A stretch of 52,448 nt of DNA, from contig JAHIQI010000039.1 in assembly GCA_018902755.1 (NCBI GenBank), forward strand, positions 1-52,448, written 5' to 3'. Of this stretch, positions 25,285-32,535 are shown piece after piece. The notes beneath the pieces were generated by a model. That model was given only the letters and a program-made list of their open reading frames with translations, did not search any database and was not told where the DNA came from. A program made the translations under genes and the position numbers. This DNA comes from Pseudomonadota bacterium. Its GTDB lineage: Bacteria > Desulfobacterota > Desulfarculia > Desulfarculales > Desulfarculaceae. Positions within the stretch are counted from its first letter, which is position 1. The number at the start of each line of letters is the position of its first letter.

Positions 25285-26382
25285 ATGCAAGCCGCCGCTT
25301 ACATAACCCACCGCATGGCCGGAGCGCTTCTGTTGGCCGCGCTGTTATTTGGCGCGGGCTGCCTGAGCCCCCAGCCCTTTGACGAGGCGGCCTGGCAAAA
25401 GACCGTGGCCGCCACCGACCCGGCCAAGCTGCACGCCCCCCACCGGGACGCGGACGGCCGCTTTTTCAACCCCTGGCTGCAACAGGACAAGTCCACCTGG
25501 GATCTGTTCCGCTGGTGGCTGAGCAGCTCCAGCCTGGGGGACATGAAAGACGAGGACTACCCCGCGCCCAGGGTGGTCAATGATGGGGCCTACCTGCGCG
25601 ACCCGGGGGCCCCGCCCAGCCTGACCTGGGTGGGGCACGCCACCTACGTGGTGCAGTGGGGCGGCCAGGTGGTGGTCACCGACCCCTTTTTCTCGGACAG
25701 CGCTGCGGTGGTGAGCCGCCATGCGCCGCCCGCCTTCGGGCCCGAGGCCCTGCCCCGGGGGGTGGTGGTGCTCATCAGCCACAACCACTACGACCACCTG
25801 GATTCGGACGCGGTGGCCGCCCTGGCGGGCAAGGACGCTCTGTTCCTGTGCCCCCTGGGCCTGGGCGAGTTGCTAAAGGAGATGGGGGCCAAGCGGGTAA
25901 AGGAGTTGGACTGGTGGCAGAGCGCGGTGGTGGGCGGCGCCACCTTCACCTTCCTGCCCACCCAGCACTGGAGCCGCCGCTTCGGCCAGGGCTACAACCA
26001 GAGCCTGTGGGGATCGTGGATGCTCGAGCGGGGCGGGGAGACGATCTACTACGGGGCGGACAGCGGCTATTTCAAGGGCTTCAAGGAGTTCGGACGCCGC
26101 TGGCCGAAGATCGACCTGGCCCTGCTGGGCACCGGGGCCTACGAGCCGCGCTGGTTCATGCACTACGCCCACATGGACGTGCCCGAGCTGTTTAAGGCCT
26201 TCGCCGATCTGGGGGCGCGCCGCCTGGTGCCCACCCAGTGGGGGGTGCTGCCCCTGGGCGACGGCCCCGCCGGATGGCCCGCCGAGGACATCCGCCGCTA
26301 CCTGGAGGGGCATCCCCAGTGGCGCGGCCGGGTGCTCTTGATGCCCGTGGGCGGGCGGGTGCCTTTGGAGCCGGTCCGCTGA
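25285..26382 (+). CDS. MBL-fold hydrolase, NAPE-PLD/UlaG-like, exported
   Basis: A 365-residue metallo-beta-lactamase-fold protein resembling N-acyl-phosphatidylethanolamine phospholipase D. The zinc motif is LISHNHYDHLD, preceded by SLTWVGHATYVVQ and VVTDPFFSDSA; later His are in PTQHWSRR and the Asp in YYGADSGYFKGF. The N-terminus has a hydrophobic stretch ending LLFGAGC, a possible but imperfect lipobox, so it may be a periplasm-facing lipoprotein. ATG 25285 has AGGA seven bases upstream; the longer upstream frame is chance. Substrate probably an amide- or ester-linked lipid by family analogy. Confidence 0.85.
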   Translation: MQAAAYITHRMAGALLLAALLFGAGCLSPQPFDEAAWQKTVAATDPAKLHAPHRDADGRFFNPWLQQDKSTWDLFRWWLSSSSLGDMKDEDYPAPRVVNDGAYLRDPGAPPSLTWVGHATYVVQWGGQVVVTDPFFSDSAAVVSRHAPPAFGPEALPRGVVVLISHNHYDHLDSDAVAALAGKDALFLCPLGLGELLKEMGAKRVKELDWWQSAVVGGATFTFLPTQHWSRRFGQGYNQSLWGSWMLERGGETIYYGADSGYFKGFKEFGRRWPKIDLALLGTGAYEPRWFMHYAHMDVPELFKAFADLGARRLVPTQWGVLPLGDGPAGWPAEDIRRYLEGHPQWRGRVLLMPVGGRVPLEPVR

Positions 26383-26439
26383 TGTGTTATAGTTTAGCCA
26401 ACAGGTAGAAAATCACTTCTCGGCAAAGGAGGCGGCCCC

Positions 26440-26613
26440 ATGAAAGCGATGCAGTTGGTATATGGCCTGGTGGGCTCGGCCGTGTTCGCGGGCATCTACA
26501 TTCTGGCCAGCAGCCTGGAGCGCTTTTGGGTGGCCTTCCCCCTGTTCGTGATCTCGGTGCTGGCCATGGCCGTGGCCGGCGACCTCATCAAAAAGCTGGA
26601 CGCCAAAGCCTAG
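26440..26613 (+). CDS. Small two-helix membrane protein, 57 residues
   Basis: ATG with GGAGG eight bases upstream opens a 57-codon frame that starts MKAMQLVYGLVGSAVFAGIY and carries two hydrophobic helices (the second FPLFVISVLAMAVAG), ending in a Lys-rich tail. A strong terminator begins 20 bases after the stop. No family recognised. Confidence 0.65.
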   Translation: MKAMQLVYGLVGSAVFAGIYILASSLERFWVAFPLFVISVLAMAVAGDLIKKLDAKA

Positions 26614-26631
26614 CCCAAACTTCGTAGTATC

Positions 26632-26667
26632 AAGGCCCCGCCCATATACGGGCGGGGCCTTTTTTTG
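26632..26667 (+). terminator. Strong rho-independent terminator
   Basis: 11-bp perfect stem AGGCCCCGCCC / GGGCGGGGCCT (26633-26643 with 26650-26660), loop ATATAC, followed by seven T. Confidence 0.9.
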
Positions 26668-26677
26668 TTTCTGCGTC

Positions 26678-26795
26678 CAGCTTCGCCTGGCGGCCGATAG
26701 CTGCGTTGCCGGCATCGCTTGGGCCTCAGCGTGACTTTGCCACGCTTGCGGCCCGCGCTCGCCGGACGCCTTGCTCTCGACCGCCTGGCTGTGCC
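26678..26795. repeat. Intergenic ~120-bp palindromic repeat, copy 1 (diverged)
   Basis: Shares with copies at 36061, 37042 and 38080 the ordered blocks CAGCTTCGCC, GCTGCGTTGCCGGCATCGCT, a small central hairpin (here AGCGTG...CACGCT), GCGGCC, GCGCTCGCCGG, CGCCTTGC and CTGGCTGTGCC. The gap 26,614-26,949 holds otherwise only the terminator and the pgk leader; no gene is seen. Confidence 0.7.
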
Positions 26796-26949
26796 TGGGC
26801 CCGCCCGACCGTATGACCGAATCTTGCCTTATTAGCCGATATCCGGGCCGGATATGCTTCGCTTGACCGGGCGCTTGCTTTACAATGGTTGAAAACCCAA
26901 CCGCGCACAACGCCCCGGGGGCATAGGGGCTGAGAAGGAGAAGTTAGCC

Positions 26950-28275
26950 ATGGAGTTGGCCAGTTTGGACCGGCGGCTGCCCCTGGTGCAGCAGGCTTCG
27001 CTGAAAGACAAGGTGGTCCTGGTGCGCTTCGACCACAACGTGGTCAAAAAGGGCGTTATCAACGACCCATTCCGCATCGACCGCACCCTGGGCACCCTGT
27101 TTTACATCGTGGCCCAGGGCGGCAAGCCCATCATGATGACCCACGTGGGCCGCCCCAAGGACAAGAAGACCGGCGACATAAAGGTTAGCGAGGACTCTGG
27201 GGTGGAGCCCATCGTGGACTATCTTAAGAGCAAGCTGCACGTCAAGATCGAGGTGCCTTCCTTCCCGGCCGGGGACAAGGGCATCGCGGCCATAGACACC
27301 AGCATCAACCACAACATCCGCCGCCTGCGCCAGGGCGAGATCGCGGGCATCTACCTGCCCAACACCCGCTGGTTCGCGGGCGAGGAGGCGGGAGGCGAGG
27401 TGCGCGAGGACTTCGCCCTGCAACTGGCCGGGCTGGCCGACGTCTACGTCAACGACGCCTTCGGCTCCTGGCAGCCCCACGCCTCCACCTTTGACGTGAC
27501 CAAACACCTGCCCTCCTACGCGGGCTATTTGTTGCAGGACGAGATGCGCCATCTGGAGCTGGTGCTCAACCCGGCCCGGCCCTTCGTGGCCGTGGTGGCC
27601 GGGGCCAAGTACGACACCAAGATCGGCCCCTTGCAGGCCCTGTACGAGCAGGTGGACCAGCTCATCCTGGGCGGGGTAATTTACAACACCTACCTCTGCG
27701 CCAAGTACGGGGTGAAGATCGCCGGGGTGGCCGATGAGGACATCGCCGCGGCGGGGGACCTGGTGAAGGCCGACGCCAAGGCGGGCAAGATCATCGAGCT
27801 ACCCTACATCGTGGAGAGCCAGGTCTTGGGCCGGGAAGAGGGCAAGTACCGCACCCTGGCCCTGGAGGACCTGAAGCCGGGCATGGAGCTGGGCTACGTA
27901 TTGGACATCGACCCCAAGAGCTTCGAGGCCCCGGCGGTGAGCCAGGCCCTGGGCAGCGCGGCCAGCATCTTCGTCAACGCGGTGATGGGCTTCACCCCCC
28001 ACTTCACCGACGGCAGCCGGGCCCTGGACACCACCATCGACGCCAACCGGGCGGCGGCCAAGCTCTACGGCGGCGGCGACACCCTGCAGGAGTTCAAGGA
28101 CCTGTGCCCCGGCCTGTACCTTTCGGTGCTGGACAACGCGCAGTATTACTTCTTCACCGGCGGCGGCTCGGTGCTCAAGGCCATCGAGCAGCACAGCGCC
28201 TACGGCCTGGAGCCGGTGGCCGCGCTCATGGACAATGCCGCTCTTTTGGAGCAAGGCGCCCCCATAGGGAAGTAG
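26950..28275 (+). CDS. Divergent phosphoglycerate kinase-like protein
   Basis: Homologous to phosphoglycerate kinase (1,3-bisphosphoglycerate + ADP to 3-phosphoglycerate + ATP) but 441 residues long against the usual ~395. Conserved: VVLVRFDHNVV, MMTHVGRPK, YVNDAFGS, AGAKYDTKI and FTGGGS near the end. Changed: the usual HRxHAST is WQPHAST, LENxRF is LPNTRWF, and the C-terminal GGGDS(A) block reads GGGDTLQEF. Insertions lie near residues 75-110. It may be a second, specialised PGK or the lineage's normal enzyme. The GAAGGAGAA site precedes the ATG by a few bases. Confidence 0.8.
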   Translation: MELASLDRRLPLVQQASLKDKVVLVRFDHNVVKKGVINDPFRIDRTLGTLFYIVAQGGKPIMMTHVGRPKDKKTGDIKVSEDSGVEPIVDYLKSKLHVKIEVPSFPAGDKGIAAIDTSINHNIRRLRQGEIAGIYLPNTRWFAGEEAGGEVREDFALQLAGLADVYVNDAFGSWQPHASTFDVTKHLPSYAGYLLQDEMRHLELVLNPARPFVAVVAGAKYDTKIGPLQALYEQVDQLILGGVIYNTYLCAKYGVKIAGVADEDIAAAGDLVKADAKAGKIIELPYIVESQVLGREEGKYRTLALEDLKPGMELGYVLDIDPKSFEAPAVSQALGSAASIFVNAVMGFTPHFTDGSRALDTTIDANRAAAKLYGGGDTLQEFKDLCPGLYLSVLDNAQYYFFTGGGSVLKAIEQHSAYGLEPVAALMDNAALLEQGAPIGK

Positions 28276-28502
28276 TTGATTAAATCATTGATATTTAAGG
28301 GTATGCCAAAAAACAGCCACTAAGGACCCTGGAAGTCCAGAAGTTACATTTTAGCTAAAAAGTAGCTTGCCCATTTCTAGAGCCTTGTGCTACAAGAGGC
28401 CAGGAGGGCGAGTAGTCTCTAGTCATATCGCGTAGGGCCGGGGCGGCCGGGAGCCGCCGATAAGGCCCTTGTGCACCTTCAGCCTCAGGGAGGGATGGGT
28501 TT
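28276..28502. other. Gap before paaK
   Basis: About 227 bases, locally more AT-rich, containing the palindrome TTTTAGCTAAAA (near 28351-28362). I see no gene or clear promoter. Confidence 0.35.
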
Positions 28503-29801
28503 ATGTGGGACGAGAAATTCGAAACCATGTCCACCGACGAGATGCAGGCCTTTCAGCTGGACAAGCTGAAGGAAACCACCGCCTGGGTCTATGAGCGAAT
28601 TCCTTTTTACAAAAAGAAATTCGACGAGGTGGGGGTCAAGCCGGAGGACATCAAGACCCTGGAGGACCTGGGGCGCTTGCCCTTCACGGTGAAGACGGAC
28701 CTTAGGGACAACTATCCCTTCGGCCTGTGCGCGGTGCCCATGAACCAGGTGGTTCGGGTGCACGCCTCCTCGGGCACCACCGGCAAACCCATCACCGGAC
28801 CCTACACCGCCGAGGACCTGGACCAGTGGGCCGAGTGCATGGCCCGCAACATGGTGGCCGCGGGCATCAGCGGCGACGACATCGTGCAAAACGCCTACGG
28901 CCTGGGCCTGTTCACCGGCGGCCTGGGCTTCCACCAGGGTGCGGAGAAGCTGGGCTGCACCGTCATCCCCGCCTCCTCGGGCATGACCGAGCGCCAGATA
29001 ACCCTGATGAAGGACTTCGGCTCAACGGTGCTGTTCAGCACCCCCTCCTACGCCCTGACCATCGCCGAGAAGGCCGCGGACATGGGCGTGGACATCCGCG
29101 AGCTGCCGCTGAGGGTGGGCGTGTTCGGGGCCGAGCCCTGGTCGGTGGAGATGCGCGACGAGATCGAGCAGCGCATGGGCATCGACGCCTGCGAGGCCTA
29201 CGGCCTCACCGAGCTGGGCGGGCCCGGCACCTCCTTCTCCTGTCCGGCCAAGGACGGCTATCTGCACATCAACGAGGACCACATCATGGCCGAGATCATC
29301 GATCCGGTCACCGAAGAGGTCCTGCCCCTGGGCGAAAAGGGCGAGCTGGTGTTCACCGCCATCCAGCGCCGGGCCATGCCCATGATCCGCTACCGCACCC
29401 GGGACATCACCCAGCTCAAGCGCGAGCAGTGCTCCTGCGGCCGCACCCTGCTCAAGATGAAGAAGGTCTTCGGCCGCTCCGACGACATGCTCATCATCAG
29501 CGGGGTCAACGTCTTCCCCAGCCAGATCGAGTCCATCCTGCTGGAGGTTCCCGAGGTGGAGCCGCAGTACGTCCTGATCATCCGCAAGAAGGGCTACCTG
29601 GACGCGCTGAGCGTGGACGTGGAAGCCAAGCCCGAGGTCTACGACCTGGGCGAGGAAAAGCTGCGCGAGGTGGAAAAGGACATCGAGAGCCGCATCCGGG
29701 GCACCATCGGCATCGGGGTCAAGGTGCGCTGCGTGCCGCCCAAGAGCATCGAGCGTTCCGAGGGCAAGGCCAAGCGCGTGTTCGACGCCCGCAAGCTGTA
29801 G
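28503..29801 (+). CDS. paaK: Phenylacetate-CoA ligase family protein
   Basis: AMP-forming acyl-CoA ligase (432 residues) that activates phenylacetate or a related aryl acid to its CoA ester. The adenylate loop VRVHASSGTTGKPITGPYT, ACEAYGLTELGGPG, YRTRDITQL and SDDMLIISGVNVFPSQIE are all in place, as is the C-terminal catalytic Lys region RSEGKAKRVFDAR. GGGAGGGAT precedes the ATG. Single-gene unit with its own terminator. In anaerobes such ligases also act on indole-acetate or other aryl acids; substrate is not fixed by sequence reading. Confidence 0.92.
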   Translation: MWDEKFETMSTDEMQAFQLDKLKETTAWVYERIPFYKKKFDEVGVKPEDIKTLEDLGRLPFTVKTDLRDNYPFGLCAVPMNQVVRVHASSGTTGKPITGPYTAEDLDQWAECMARNMVAAGISGDDIVQNAYGLGLFTGGLGFHQGAEKLGCTVIPASSGMTERQITLMKDFGSTVLFSTPSYALTIAEKAADMGVDIRELPLRVGVFGAEPWSVEMRDEIEQRMGIDACEAYGLTELGGPGTSFSCPAKDGYLHINEDHIMAEIIDPVTEEVLPLGEKGELVFTAIQRRAMPMIRYRTRDITQLKREQCSCGRTLLKMKKVFGRSDDMLIISGVNVFPSQIESILLEVPEVEPQYVLIIRKKGYLDALSVDVEAKPEVYDLGEEKLREVEKDIESRIRGTIGIGVKVRCVPPKSIERSEGKAKRVFDARKL

Positions 29802-29823
29802 ACCCTCTCTCTGGAAATATCAG

Positions 29824-29855
29824 CGCCCCGCCCGGTATCGGGCGGGGCGTTTTTA
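29824..29855 (+). terminator. Rho-independent terminator of paaK
   Basis: CGCCCCGCCCG / CGGGCGGGGCG stem (29824-29834 with 29839-29849), loop GTAT, then TTTTT. Confidence 0.9.
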
Positions 29856-29893
29856 TTGGGGTCCGGGCTCGTCGCTTTACAGCGAACAGCGGA

Positions 29894-29992
29894 ATTGTTG
29901 GGTTTCGCTTCGCTCTACCCAACCTACGCCATCAACTTTATTTGGTAACCATGTAGGTTGGGCAGAGGGCTTCCCAGCCCGAAACCCAACAT
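29894..29992. repeat. Inverted pair of GTTGGGTTTCG palindromic repeats
   Basis: One copy (29894-29930) reads TTGTTGGGTTTCGCTTCGCT...TACCCAACCTACG; the second (29953-29992) is inverted, GTAGGTTGGGCAGAGGGCTT...GAAACCCAAC. The same family occurs at 16084 and 16371. It links the sequence just right of 16,080 with the rest of the right part. Confidence 0.8.
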
Positions 29993-30012
29993 CTTTGTTC
30001 GGCAGTGGCAGC

Positions 30013-30141
30013 CTACTTCTGCTTCACCTTGCCCGAGCCGCCGCACACCGGGCAGGGCTTCTCCTTGCCCGGACCCAGGAGGCCCTTCTCCCTGATAGAG
30101 CCTTTACCCTTGCAACGCGCGCAGGTGACCATCTTTGCCAT
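30013..30141 (-). CDS. Mini zinc-finger protein, DnaJ-type CxxCxGxG pair
   Basis: A 42-residue protein starting MAKMVTCARCKGKGSIREKG and ending CPVCGGSGKVKQK. It has exactly two CxxCxGxG motifs, i.e. one zinc site of the DnaJ central domain type with nothing else. GGGGGGTAG lies before the ATG, which is 3 bases after the GNAT stop, so it is translated with that gene. Probably a zinc-binding adaptor; partner unknown. Confidence 0.7.
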   Translation of the reverse strand: MAKMVTCARCKGKGSIREKGLLGPGKEKPCPVCGGSGKVKQK

Positions 30142-30144
30142 GAG

Positions 30145-30672
30145 CTACCCCCCTTTTATGGCGTTCTTGTCCTTGGGGCGCGGTGTCAGCGCCTTCTGCA
30201 ACCAAATCAGATCGAAGTCCTGGCCCCACTTGCGCCCCACCTTGGGGAAGCGCCCCACCTGGACGAAGCCGTGGCGCTGATGAAAGCGCTGGCTGCCCTC
30301 GTTGAGCGAGGACACGTTGGCCAGGAGGTTGTCCACCCCCCGCTCCAGGGCCTCGGCGCTCAGGATTTCCAGCAGGCGCGAGCCCAGGCCCTGCCCGGTG
30401 TGGTCGGGCAGGAGGAAATAGCTCACCTCGGCGGTGCGGGACAGGGTGTCGGGCAGCAGGTAGGGCTTGAGCGCGCCGAAACCCACCACTTCGCCATGGT
30501 GCTTGACCACGTAGGCGGGGTAGCCGTCCAGGGCCTGGAAAAACCGCTCCCAGAGCCCGTCGGGCAGGGACATGCTGGGGTAGGCGGCAAAGCCGCTGGC
30601 GATGTGGTGGTTCAGTACGGCCAGCACTGCCGGGCCGTGCTCGGGTTGCATTGGTTCGAAGCTGTACAGCAT
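30145..30672 (-). CDS. GNAT N-acetyltransferase, phosphinothricin-acetyltransferase-like
   Basis: A 175-residue GNAT enzyme using acetyl-CoA. The acetyl-CoA loop is DHTGQGLGSRLLEIL (residues ~89-103), with VVGFGALKPY and AEVSYFLLP before it and VSSLNEGSQRFHQRHGFVQVG after, the latter typical of the PAT/bar branch. Substrate unknown. Fourth gene of a minus-strand cluster that runs from 32,360 to 30,013. Confidence 0.85.
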   Translation of the reverse strand: MLYSFEPMQPEHGPAVLAVLNHHIASGFAAYPSMSLPDGLWERFFQALDGYPAYVVKHHGEVVGFGALKPYLLPDTLSRTAEVSYFLLPDHTGQGLGSRLLEILSAEALERGVDNLLANVSSLNEGSQRFHQRHGFVQVGRFPKVGRKWGQDFDLIWLQKALTPRPKDKNAIKGG

Positions 30673-30703
30673 GGGATGCTCTCCCAGGGGGCGGGCGCGA
30701 AGG

Positions 30704-30973
30704 TTACATCTTGAACACTTCTTCCAGGGGATAATCGTGGGCCATCAAAAAGCCCATTTTGAAGCTGGTCTCGCGGGTCATCTCCAACAACAGCCGCCGC
30801 GCCTCAGCCATGGCCTCGGCCCCGGCCTTGTCGCTGCCCGCCAGGCGGCGCTCGGTTTGGCCCAGGCGCTCCAAAATCCCGGCATAGGTGGCATCGTTTT
30901 CCAGTATGCGCTCCAGGTAGTCGCCTTCCAACTCATAAAGCAGATGGGCTTTTTGCAGCACGTCTTGCTTCAT
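30704..30973 (-). CDS. Small helical protein, unknown
   Basis: An 89-residue, almost wholly helical protein (MKQDVLQKAHLLYELEGDYL..., with LERLGQTERRL and EAMAEARRLLLEM). Its ATG overlaps the preceding gene's stop (ATGA) and has GGAGGAAG upstream. No family recognised. Confidence 0.6.
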   Translation of the reverse strand: MKQDVLQKAHLLYELEGDYLERILENDATYAGILERLGQTERRLAGSDKAGAEAMAEARRLLLEMTRETSFKMGFLMAHDYPLEEVFKM

Positions 30974-31938
30974 GGTTGCTTCCTCCCTGGGCCCTTGGCC
31001 TTGTCCGGGGCGGTTTCCCTCTTGGGCGGGGGGCCGCCCTCCAGGCGGGGCGGGTATTGGCCCATGAACTCCCGCGCGCCCATCTCGCCCATGCCCAGGC
31101 GGCGCACCACCTCCAGGGGGGCTTGCATGATCACCTGGGCGGGCACTGGCATGGCGTAGTCGTCGTCAGGGGGGGCGATGGCGCTGTTGAACACCAGGCG
31201 CAGGTTTTTCACCATGGGCAGGGGGGGGATATCCTGGCCCATCGCGATCATCAGGGGCATGCCGGTCAACAGGGCCACCTTGCCGGTGAGCGGGGCGGCG
31301 GCCTGGTTGCCCCAGGGGGCTCCCACCCAGTCGAAACGGATCTCCAGGGTGTCGCCGCTAAGGGCGAAGGCGGGCCAGGCGAAGGAGGCCCCCAGGCGGC
31401 GGGCCACCCGGGCGTTCTTGAGGTGCAGTTCCTTACAGGCCACGCTCAGGGGGCTCTGGGGCGGGTGCTGCTTCTCGCTCCAGGCGAACATCTCGCCGGG
31501 GCGGCGCAGCAACACCGTCTCCCCGTGGGGGGCGGCGTTGGCCTGCTGGTTAAGCTTGGCCAACAGGGGGTCGGCCATGGTGCGGCTGGTGGTTTCCTGG
31601 TTGATGGCCCCCACGGCGGGCAAGAAGCCCGGGGCGGAGATGCGCCAGTGAAAGGCGCTGGTCCAGCGGGTCACCTTGTCGTGGCTGCCCGGCAGGGCCT
31701 CCTTGCCCAGGGGCAGCCACTCAAGGCGAATGACCCCTGCCTGGTCGGCGGCGAACTCCGGGCCGCCCTCCGGCTTTCCGGCCAGGGGCCTTACGTCCAT
31801 GCGGGCCTGGGACAGCACGCGGTCGTGGCTGTCCATAACCCGGAAGTAAAAGTCTTGCTTGGGAGCGGCCCAGGCGGGCAGGGCCGTCAGGCAAAGGGCG
31901 GCGAGGCACAACAACAGGACCGGGGTCCGGCGAAGCAT
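30970..31938 (-). CDS. Exported protein, unknown
   Basis: A 322-residue protein with a clear Sec signal (MLRRTPVLLLCLAALCLTAL, cleavage near AWA/AP). The mature part looks beta-rich (DFYFRVMDSHDRVLSQARMD, IRLEWLPLG, FHWRISAPGFLP, LEIRFDWVG), with a Pro/Lys-rich tail. It reads like a carboxypeptidase-regulatory or Ig-like binding domain near the N-terminus, but I cannot name a family. TGATG overlap with the upstream PilZ-like gene. Confidence 0.6.
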   Translation of the reverse strand: MLRRTPVLLLCLAALCLTALPAWAAPKQDFYFRVMDSHDRVLSQARMDVRPLAGKPEGGPEFAADQAGVIRLEWLPLGKEALPGSHDKVTRWTSAFHWRISAPGFLPAVGAINQETTSRTMADPLLAKLNQQANAAPHGETVLLRRPGEMFAWSEKQHPPQSPLSVACKELHLKNARVARRLGASFAWPAFALSGDTLEIRFDWVGAPWGNQAAAPLTGKVALLTGMPLMIAMGQDIPPLPMVKNLRLVFNSAIAPPDDDYAMPVPAQVIMQAPLEVVRRLGMGEMGAREFMGQYPPRLEGGPPPKRETAPDKAKGPGRKQP

Positions 31939-32360
31939 CAAGCCGACCGCTCCCCCCCGCTTTTGCTCAGCCTTCCCAGGCGCTTGAGCAGACGCTGGCG
32001 GGGCTCCTTGGCCGGCTTGTCCTTGATCCAGGCCAACTCCACCAGGAAGCAGGGCCCGGCCGCCCCTTCCAGGCGGTTGAAGCGCACGATGTCTCCCCAC
32101 AGGCGCAGGCCCTCGGGAGCCTCGCCGCCCTCGCCGGGCAGGGTCACCTGGACCAGCTTTTGGGTGATGTTGTGCACGTCCATCAAAACGTGGAAGCCGT
32201 CGATGAAGGGCCGCTTGAGGATCAGCTCCACCCCGGTCTTGGTGATGGCGTACAGGCGGGCGGTGGCTTCGGAGGTGAGGGGGGCCATGGTTCCCGCCTC
32301 CACCAGGGCCAGGGCCACCTTGGGCATGTCTTGAGCGCAGATGTCGGTGCGGCGGGCCAT
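31938..32360 (-). CDS. PilZ-like small protein (tentative)
   Basis: A 140-residue protein. ATG 32360 is chosen because GGAGGAG lies upstream; a longer frame reaches 32597 without support. The core ARLYAITKTGVELILKRPF and GFHVLMDVHNI...RLWGDIVRFNRLEG has the length and strand pattern of a PilZ domain (cyclic di-GMP binding), but the RxxxR and D/NxSxxG signatures are only weakly matched, so ligand binding is doubtful. First gene of the five-gene cluster. Confidence 0.5.
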   Translation of the reverse strand: MARRTDICAQDMPKVALALVEAGTMAPLTSEATARLYAITKTGVELILKRPFIDGFHVLMDVHNITQKLVQVTLPGEGGEAPEGLRLWGDIVRFNRLEGAAGPCFLVELAWIKDKPAKEPRQRLLKRLGRLSKSGGERSA

Positions 32361-32535
32361 TGAGGTTGCTCCTCCTTCTCCTTGTATAGTGGAGCAATTA
32401 TATGCCAGGTGCGCGCCAGGGCCAAGCACAGGTTGAGGGCTTGGCTCGTTGACTGAAAGGCAACGGCGTGATAGTTTTGGCCTCTTACTGATAACGGCCC
32501 GACAGAACTGGCAAACCAGCGGGAGACCACCTGCC

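Noticed and set aside
28727..29956. A 409-codon frame overlapping paaK
   Set aside because: Arg/His/Gly-rich out-of-frame reading of paaK; it runs on into the terminator and palindromic repeats.
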